Origin: Bacillota bacterium
Lineage (GTDB): Bacteria; Bacillota; Clostridia; Oscillospirales; Ruminococcaceae
Reading direction: 5' to 3'
Assembly (NCBI GenBank): GCA_023433405.1
Contig: JAEZCT010000048.1
Location: 3,458-67,457, forward strand
DNA length: 64,000 nucleotides
The notes under the pieces are model-generated. The model saw nothing but the letters and a program-made list of their open reading frames with translations, searched no databases and was not told the DNA's origin. The position numbers and the translations under genes were made by a program. This document shows, one piece after another, positions 60,220 to 64,000 of the stretch (positions within the stretch are counted from its first letter, which is position 1; every line of letters begins with the position of its first letter).

Positions 60220-60960
60220 ATGTCCGCTAACATCTTTGCGGTTGTCGGCTCCAAGGGCGGCGTGGGGAAATCCACGGTTGCTTTTTATACTGCGCTTGCC
60301 TACGCCCAGCGGGGTAAACGCGCGGTGGTGGTGGACCTGGATCTTGGGTTTCGCTGCCAGTCGGTTTATTTCGGCGCGGAAAAGAATATTGTATACGACC
60401 TTTCCGATATGCTTGCCTCAGATTCCTTTGATTTGGATAAAGCGCTAAAGCCTTGTTCCTTTCAAAACGGGGCGTGGCTGTTACCCGCCAGCGCAGACCC
60501 TTTTGCGAAGCTTGACTTTGAACGGCTGTCTCTGGTATGCGCCGCGCTGCGCACCCGTTTTGATATTGTTATTCTCGACGCCCCGCCCTCGGTTTCCCGC
60601 GGGTTTATCGCGGCACTTTCTCTGGCCGATTATGTGGGGGTTGTTACGGTGCCCGATTATCTGGGCATTAAGTCCGCCACGCTAAGCGCGCAGCTTGTTG
60701 CGAAGGCGGGCATAGAGCATCAAAGGCTGATTATCAACAAAACCCCCGCCAAGGATTCCCCACCCCCGGCTGTCAATGACTTCGACCAGATTATTGACGA
60801 GGTTGGAGTGTCCCTGTTGGGTGTCGTTCCATTTTATCCTGGGCTGGACGGATGTTTGCAGTGCGCAAAGCCGGTGCCCCCAAAGGCGGATTTTTCCCGC
60901 GCGTTTGACAACATCTCCCATCGTTTGGACGGAGAGGACGTTCGTCTGTTAATAGGCTAG
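60220..60960 (+). CDS. MinD-like P-loop ATPase without obvious membrane-targeting tail
   Basis: This 246-residue ParA/MinD-family ATPase has the deviant Walker A VVGSKGGVGKSTVAFYTALA, the switch region VVVDLDLGFRCQSVYFG, and FDIVILDAPPSVSRGFIAAL. Such proteins position the division site in clostridial mre-min clusters. Unlike true MinD, the last residues (NISHRLDGEDVRLLIG) do not form the short basic amphipathic helix that binds membrane, and there is no minC or minE beside it. GGGGGAT precedes ATG 60220. It may be a degenerate MinD or a MinD-like protein with a different partner. Confidence 0.82.
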   Translation: MSANIFAVVGSKGGVGKSTVAFYTALAYAQRGKRAVVVDLDLGFRCQSVYFGAEKNIVYDLSDMLASDSFDLDKALKPCSFQNGAWLLPASADPFAKLDFERLSLVCAALRTRFDIVILDAPPSVSRGFIAALSLADYVGVVTVPDYLGIKSATLSAQLVAKAGIEHQRLIINKTPAKDSPPPAVNDFDQIIDEVGVSLLGVVPFYPGLDGCLQCAKPVPPKADFSRAFDNISHRLDGEDVRLLIG

Positions 60961-61030
60961 AATAGATCGTTTATCCCCGCAGCACACCGACGCGTCAGTA
61001 CGCAGCTACATTGATGGAGGAATGGACCAA

Positions 61031-61435
61031 ATGAATATCGCCTTGATTGCTCATGATTCCAAGAAAGAATTGATGGTACAGTTTTGCATCGCCTACTGCG
61101 GCATCCTAAGCCGGCACAGCTTGTGTGCCACCGGCACAACCGGCAAGCTGGTCTCAGAGGCGACAGGTCTTGAGATTATTAAGTTTTTAAGCGGCTCTCA
61201 CGGCGGCGACCAGCAAATTTCGGCGCGCATTGCGTGCAATGAGATCGACCTGCTGTTGTTCTTCCGCGACCCGCTTACCGTCAAGCCTCACGAGCCAAAC
61301 GAAGCGAACCTTTTGCGGCTTTGCGATGTACACAACATTCCCTTAGCCACCAACATCGCCACTGCAGAGGTGCTTATTCACGGTCTTGAGCGTGGGGACC
61401 TTGATTGGCGCAATATCGTTAACCCTAAAAACTAA
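61031..61435 (+). CDS. mgsA: Methylglyoxal synthase
   Basis: MgsA converts dihydroxyacetone phosphate to methylglyoxal, a bypass that frees phosphate when glycolytic intermediates build up. The 134 residues have NIALIAHDSKKELMVQFC, the catalytic and phosphate-binding GTTGKLVSEATGLEI, FLSGSHGGDQQISARIACNE, and the Asp in LLLFFRDPLTVKPHEPNE. ATG 61031 is chosen because GGAGG (61016-61020) is 10 bases away; ATG 61022 is only one base from it. It ends the mre-min cluster. Confidence 0.95.
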   Translation: MNIALIAHDSKKELMVQFCIAYCGILSRHSLCATGTTGKLVSEATGLEIIKFLSGSHGGDQQISARIACNEIDLLLFFRDPLTVKPHEPNEANLLRLCDVHNIPLATNIATAEVLIHGLERGDLDWRNIVNPKN

Positions 61436-61457
61436 GCCGCAGCTCCATTGCGGTTAA

Positions 61458-61507
61458 AAAGGAAAACAGAGCAGGGGAGTGAAGTGACCCCCGCTCTGTT
61501 TTCCTTT
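61458..61507 (+). terminator. Terminator after mgsA
   Basis: AAAGGAAAACAGAGC (61458-61472) pairs perfectly with GCTCTGTTTTCCTTT (61493-61507), with an inner GGGG/CCCC extension. It closes the mre-mgsA operon. Confidence 0.88.
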
Positions 61508-61518
61508 GCTTATTTCAG

Positions 61519-61627
61519 GCAAATACCCGATTTAAAAGTGTATAAAAATCAAGTGAAAAGCTTTAGTTTATGGGTTTTTACTTGATTTTCATTTTAACTT
61601 CTACACTTTTTGAGGGGATTCGTATTA
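61519..61627 (+). repeat. Palindromic repeat, copy 8 (subfamily B, with short insertion)
   Basis: This subfamily B copy has the arms AAAAGTGTATAAAAATC and TCTACACTTTT and the loop GCTTTAGTTTATGGG. About 10 extra bases (ATTTTAACTT) interrupt the right arm. It lies directly after the mgsA terminator. Confidence 0.85.
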
Positions 61628-61753
61628 GAAACTCCAATAAACCATAAAACACCCAAGCCCGCCCGACGGCCAGCCGAATACACGCCAATATAGCCATTGC
61701 CTACGCGCGAAAAAAACCAAACACGCGCCCCGCATTATTACCCAAAAACCAAG

Positions 61754-61783
61754 TCATATCCCCCCGTTTTATTCGCATATATA
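61754..61783 (+). promoter_or_regulatory. SigmaE-like promoter of spoIIID
   Basis: TCATATC (61754-61760), a 15-base spacer and CATATATA (61776-61783) resemble the mother-cell SigmaE consensus (about kmATATT and CATACAnT). The position, about 35 bases from the GTG start, and the known SigmaE control of spoIIID in Bacillus support the call. Confidence 0.55.
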
Positions 61784-61825
61784 TTACTGCTAAAGAGAAT
61801 AAACGGGGGAAGGGGACACGGGACA

Positions 61826-62104
61826 GTGAAGGGAAAGCCGGAAGAGCGCGCTGCACAGCTCGCATTATATATGATAGAAAATAAAGAAACCGTCCGGGGC
61901 GCCGCAAAGGCATTCGACATCTCCAAGAGCACGGTACATAAGGACGTTACGGAGCGCCTGCGTAAGGTAAACAAGGCGCTGTACCTTGAGGTCAAAGGGC
62001 TTCTCGACCAGAACAAGGCGGAGCGGCACATACGCGGCGGGCAGGCCACGCGGGAGAAGTACCGTGGCGCAAAGGACGCAAAGCAATCGGTGTACTATTT
62101 TTAA
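61826..62104 (+). CDS. spoIIID: Sporulation transcription factor SpoIIID
   Basis: This small DNA-binding regulator of mother-cell gene expression acts after engulfment. The 92-residue product has the family's length. The helix-turn-helix is VRGAAKAFDISKSTVHKDVT (about 21-40), then RLRKVNKALYLEVKGLLDQN and the basic end HIRGGQATREKYRG. The start is GTG 61826, preceded by GGGGAAGGGG at about ten bases; the longer frame from 61697 would overlap the promoter and is not homologous. It shows the organism has a sporulation programme. Confidence 0.95.
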   Translation: MKGKPEERAAQLALYMIENKETVRGAAKAFDISKSTVHKDVTERLRKVNKALYLEVKGLLDQNKAERHIRGGQATREKYRGAKDAKQSVYYF

Positions 62105-62171
62105 CGGTATTGGCAAAGCATTCGGGTAAAGGCTTGCGCATCATCCATCCAATGGTTATTATAACACAGCG

Positions 62172-62212
62172 CGCAGGGAGAACCCCGTCACCATGGCGGG
62201 GTTCTCCCTGCG
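62172..62212. terminator. Inverted repeat between spoIIID and the SpoIIQ-like gene
   Basis: CGCAGGGAGAACCCCG (62172-62187) and CGGGGTTCTCCCTGCG (62197-62212) form a perfect 16-pair stem with a nine-base loop. T-rich sequence follows only weakly on either side. It probably separates the converging transcripts. Confidence 0.8.
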
Positions 62213-62291
62213 TCAGCCTTTTGGCTTTGCACAAAAACATAATATCGTGAATTGTCTCTTGAACCGATTCGCCTCGGAAGGGATTATGCGG

Positions 62292-63074
62292 CTATTCCTT
62301 GCTGTTTTTAATTGCCTCCAGAGGGTCAACATATGCGCCGTCTCTGAGGGCCTCAAAGTGCAGATGTGTCGGCAGTCCAATCTCCGCCAGCGCGGTGTCG
62401 CCCACACAGCCAATCACCTCGCCAATCTCTACGGTGTCTCCCTCGGCAACTGTCACTCCATCCGTCAGGGAGCAGTAGCGGGTGGTTAAGCCGTTCGCGT
62501 GCTCGATCTCCACCACATAGCCCCACATGCTGTCGGAATATACCCGCGTTACGGTGCCATCCGTCACGGCCTTAACCGGTGTTCCCGCCTTGGCTGCAAA
62601 ATCCACGCCATTGTGGGTGCGCCAATCGTTCATGGTTTTATCTAGCACCAGTTCCCCGGCGGAAAATGCGTTAATGGTGTCTCCGGAGAGCGGCTGTACG
62701 AATAGCAAGTCTTGCTGCTGCGTCTGCGGCACGACAGTTTGCAAGGAATCTTGCGTACCTTGTGAGGTAGTAGCAGAATCCTGCGCAGGCTGCGACTGCA
62801 CCGATAAATCGGGTGATTCGGATTGCACGTTCTGTTCGATGGGCACCGACTGCTCGTTCTGCCCCGCTTCCTCTATCTCGGGAAAAGACCAATCATCCTC
62901 ACTCTCGCTTTCCGCCGCAATCGGCTCCTGCGTAGACAGTCGGTTTAACGTGCCGTTAATGGCTGCCCATGACGCAAACCCCGCGCCCGCAAGGCAAACC
63001 GCAAGCGCGATGTAAAAGCCGTTGCCTTTGAGAAACTTTTTAAAGCTGCCCTTACCAAAATGTAGATTAGCCAT
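62292..63074 (-). CDS. spoIIQ: SpoIIQ-like M23-family protein
   Basis: This is a probable forespore membrane protein that forms the channel linking forespore and mother cell. Over 260 residues it has an N-terminal helix (about 18-40, NGFYIALAVCLAGAGFASW), a long Ser/Gln/Glu-rich linker (about 50-125) and a C-terminal M23 (LytM) domain. Metal-ligand motifs THNGVDFAAKAGTPV (HxxxD) and PTHLHFEALRDG (HxH) are kept. The usual catalytic His of the YxHL motif is replaced (TTRYCSLTDGV), so peptidase activity is doubtful. It faces spoIIID. GGAGG stands 15 bases before ATG 63074. A general M23 cell-wall enzyme is the alternative. Confidence 0.75.
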   Translation of the reverse strand: MANLHFGKGSFKKFLKGNGFYIALAVCLAGAGFASWAAINGTLNRLSTQEPIAAESESEDDWSFPEIEEAGQNEQSVPIEQNVQSESPDLSVQSQPAQDSATTSQGTQDSLQTVVPQTQQQDLLFVQPLSGDTINAFSAGELVLDKTMNDWRTHNGVDFAAKAGTPVKAVTDGTVTRVYSDSMWGYVVEIEHANGLTTRYCSLTDGVTVAEGDTVEIGEVIGCVGDTALAEIGLPTHLHFEALRDGAYVDPLEAIKNSKE

Positions 63075-63144
63075 AATACTAAAACAACACCTCCAAGAAT
63101 ATTTTTAACGAATCGCTCCCTGTTTATGCCGTATGAGTCCGTCA

Positions 63145-63173
63145 TATTTTTGCCCGTTTGCCACTGGATACGC
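63145..63173 (-). promoter_or_regulatory. SigmaF-like promoter of the SpoIIQ-like gene
   Basis: On the minus strand GGCAAAAATA (63145-63154) fits every position of the SigmaF -10 consensus GGnnAnAATR. GCGTA (63169-63173) is a 4/5 match to the -35, with a 14-base spacer. The start codon is about 64 bases downstream of the expected initiation point. Confidence 0.45.
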
Positions 63174-63184
63174 AATAAGCCTTT

Positions 63185-63280
63185 ATGCTATTATGCGATT
63201 AAAAAGTGTATAGCAATCAGCGCTAACGCATTACCATTGGGCTTTGACGCGGATTTTTATATACACTATATACACTTATC
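63185..63280 (+). repeat. Decayed copy of the palindromic repeat
   Basis: ATGCTATTATGCGATTAAAAAGT, GTATAGCAATCA, GACGCGGATTTTTATATACACT and ACACTTATCGC follow the family order, but the loop has changed (ATTACCATTGGGC). It lies upstream of the SpoIIQ-like promoter. Confidence 0.5.
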
Positions 63281-63586
63281 GCAAATACCCCAAGCCGAGT
63301 GTTTAGAAGCGCAAAGCCGCGTGCAGGCTGTTTTTTTCCGGCATAGGGCTTAAGGGCGATTCTTTATACAGCTTTAAGCTCATTGCATATAATAGGCGCG
63401 AAAAACGAAGCCACACTAAGACTAGCCTTAACTGACCTCCGTTCGCCATCCAGGGCGATAGCCACCTGATAAAGCAAGGCGCGATTTTGCACTGGTTCTA
63501 TTGTTAGCGGCTTGCCCATGGTTTAGTAATGTGTTTTGACAAGAATTTTTTGGTAACCCTTTTTAATTCATCATAAACGATTTGTA

Positions 63587-63640
63587 TTATGCTAATTAGA
63601 AATTTAAAATAATATAAAAATCAAACGAAAAACAAGGGAC
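63587..63640 (+). repeat. Half copy of the palindromic repeat
   Basis: TATGCTAATTAGAAATTTAAAAT followed by AATATAAAAATCAAACGAAAAAC matches the left half of the element. The right half is absent. Confidence 0.4.
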
Positions 63641-63832
63641 TCGCGGTTATCCTATGGCTCTATGGAGTATCCCCCGTAACCCCGGCACCAAAATAGCCTT
63701 GTGTGGCTGGTGCGGGAAAAAGGAAGAACTACAGACTAGGACGAAAAGCAAGGGCAAAATACGGGGGGCAGCAGGATTTTGCCGAAGGGTAAAAATACAA
63801 AACATTTTTTGAAAAAAATTTTTTTGTATTTT

Positions 63833-63878
63833 CGCAAGCGCGTAACGCTGCTACCCCACTGAGCTTTACGCGCTTGCG
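63833..63878. other. Inverted repeat enclosing a tRNA D-arm-like sequence
   Basis: CGCAAGCGCGTAA (63833-63845) and TTACGCGCTTGCG (63866-63878) form a perfect 13-pair stem. On the minus strand the loop plus flank reads AGCTCAGTGGGGTAGCAGCG, close to the conserved D-arm of tRNAs (GCTCAG...GGTAGAGC). No anticodon arm or T arm follows, so it is not an intact tRNA. Confidence 0.4.
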
Positions 63879-63891
63879 CCGTAGGTGCTTA

Positions 63892-63990
63892 TACTAATAA
63901 CCGATTTAAAAGTGTATAAAAATCATGTAAAAAGCTTTAGTTTATGGGTTTTTACTTGATTTTTATCTACACTTTTTGAGGGGATTAGTA
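63892..63990 (+). repeat. Palindromic ~100-bp repeat, last copy (subfamily B)
   Basis: This 99-base full copy runs from TACTAATAACC to GGGGATTAGTA, with arms AAGTGTATAAAAATCATGTAAAA and TTTTTACTTGATTTTTATCT followed by ACACTT, and loop GCTTTAGTTTATGGG. It is the best intact example of subfamily B. Confidence 0.9.
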
Positions 63991-64000
63991 TTGGTCACAA

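Larger units (their letters stand above)
63075..64000. other. Gene-poor right end with repeats and hairpins
   Basis: No protein-coding gene is supported in these 926 bases. The region contains the candidate promoter of the SpoIIQ-like gene, three palindromic-repeat copies (two decayed), a GGCACC/GGTGC hairpin around 63684-63713 with an inner AGCC/GGCT pair, an AT-rich hairpin (63791-63832) and a tRNA-like inverted repeat (63833-63878). Confidence 0.5.

Noticed and set aside
59970..60230. Open frame of 86 codons upstream of the minD-like gene
   Set aside because: It has no ribosome site, mixed low-complexity composition, and overlaps the well-supported minD-like start in another frame.
62945..63175. 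Open frame of 76 codons overlapping the start of the SpoIIQ-like gene
   Set aside because: It overlaps the 5' end of the SpoIIQ-like gene in another frame and continues into its membrane-segment codons. The SpoIIQ-like frame has clear homology downstream.
1..64000. CRISPR arrays, phage or insertion sequences
   Set aside because: No regularly spaced identical repeats with unique spacers, and no transposase, integrase or phage structural frames were seen. The only dispersed repeats are the ~100-bp palindromes.

Overview
The window looks like a chromosomal segment from an anaerobic, spore-forming, moderately high-GC member of the Clostridia, most like the Oscillospiraceae/Ruminococcaceae. The reasons are a single-chain pyruvate:ferredoxin oxidoreductase, a V/A-type ATPase operon with no F-type ATPase visible, the sporulation regulator SpoIIID next to a SpoIIQ-like protein, ECF vitamin transport, glycogen phosphorylase, and an mreBCD-pbp2-minD-mgsA cluster in the usual clostridial order. 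No phage, plasmid, complete insertion sequence, rRNA gene, intact tRNA or CRISPR array was found.

Layout. 1-3.3 kb (minus): glmU, pth and the start of mfd. 3.9-13.9 kb (plus): a nine-gene V/A-type ATPase operon (stalk coiled coil-C-I-K-F-E-A-B-D), followed by a CPA2 cation/proton antiporter. 15.9-28.0 kb: two membrane GGDEF cyclases with DISM-type architecture, nifJ, a CBS-domain (CorC/CNNM-like) membrane protein, and a pyridoxal kinase beside an ECF substrate-binding subunit. 28.4-36.8 kb: a YbaK/ProX deacylase, an ABC exporter, and a complete late shikimate operon on the minus strand, transcribed aroF-aroB-aroA-aroC-pheA. 37.9-50.2 kb: a lipoprotein, then a minus-strand set for intracellular beta-glucan breakdown (GH30, mutarotase-like protein, GH94 phosphorylase, larger GH94-like protein) and glycogen phosphorylase. 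50.7-61.4 kb (plus): zapA, a U32 peptidase, dut, a DUF4321 protein, maf, mreBCD, pbp2, a MinD-like ATPase and mgsA. 61.8-63.1 kb: spoIIID facing a SpoIIQ-like gene.

The most interesting signals are these. (1) The aro operon leader at 36.75-37.18 kb has a consensus promoter, a 38-codon peptide with eight Phe/Tyr codons, a candidate antiterminator and an intrinsic terminator. This is the layout of ribosome-mediated attenuation, which is uncommon in Firmicutes. (2) The ATPase subunit I is about 913 residues long and carries three copies of a 68-residue lobe module, one of them inserted in the membrane half. (3) A family of about 100-bp palindromic repeats occurs at least eleven times in the intergenic spaces, in two subfamilies whose stems co-vary around a constant loop. 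(4) Four 14-bp direct repeats sit immediately upstream of the nifJ promoter. (5) The MinD-like protein has no MinC or MinE partner here and lacks a visible C-terminal membrane-targeting helix.

Functionally, the ATPase and antiporter handle ion gradients, and nifJ feeds reduced ferredoxin and acetyl-CoA metabolism. The phosphorylases release phosphorylated glucose from beta-glucans and glycogen, and the aro genes make chorismate and prephenate-derived phenylpyruvate. The mre/pbp2 block builds the rod-shaped wall. Start codons were chosen by ribosome-binding sites and family starts; several differ from the longest open frame, including TTG starts for maf and mreC and a GTG start for spoIIID.
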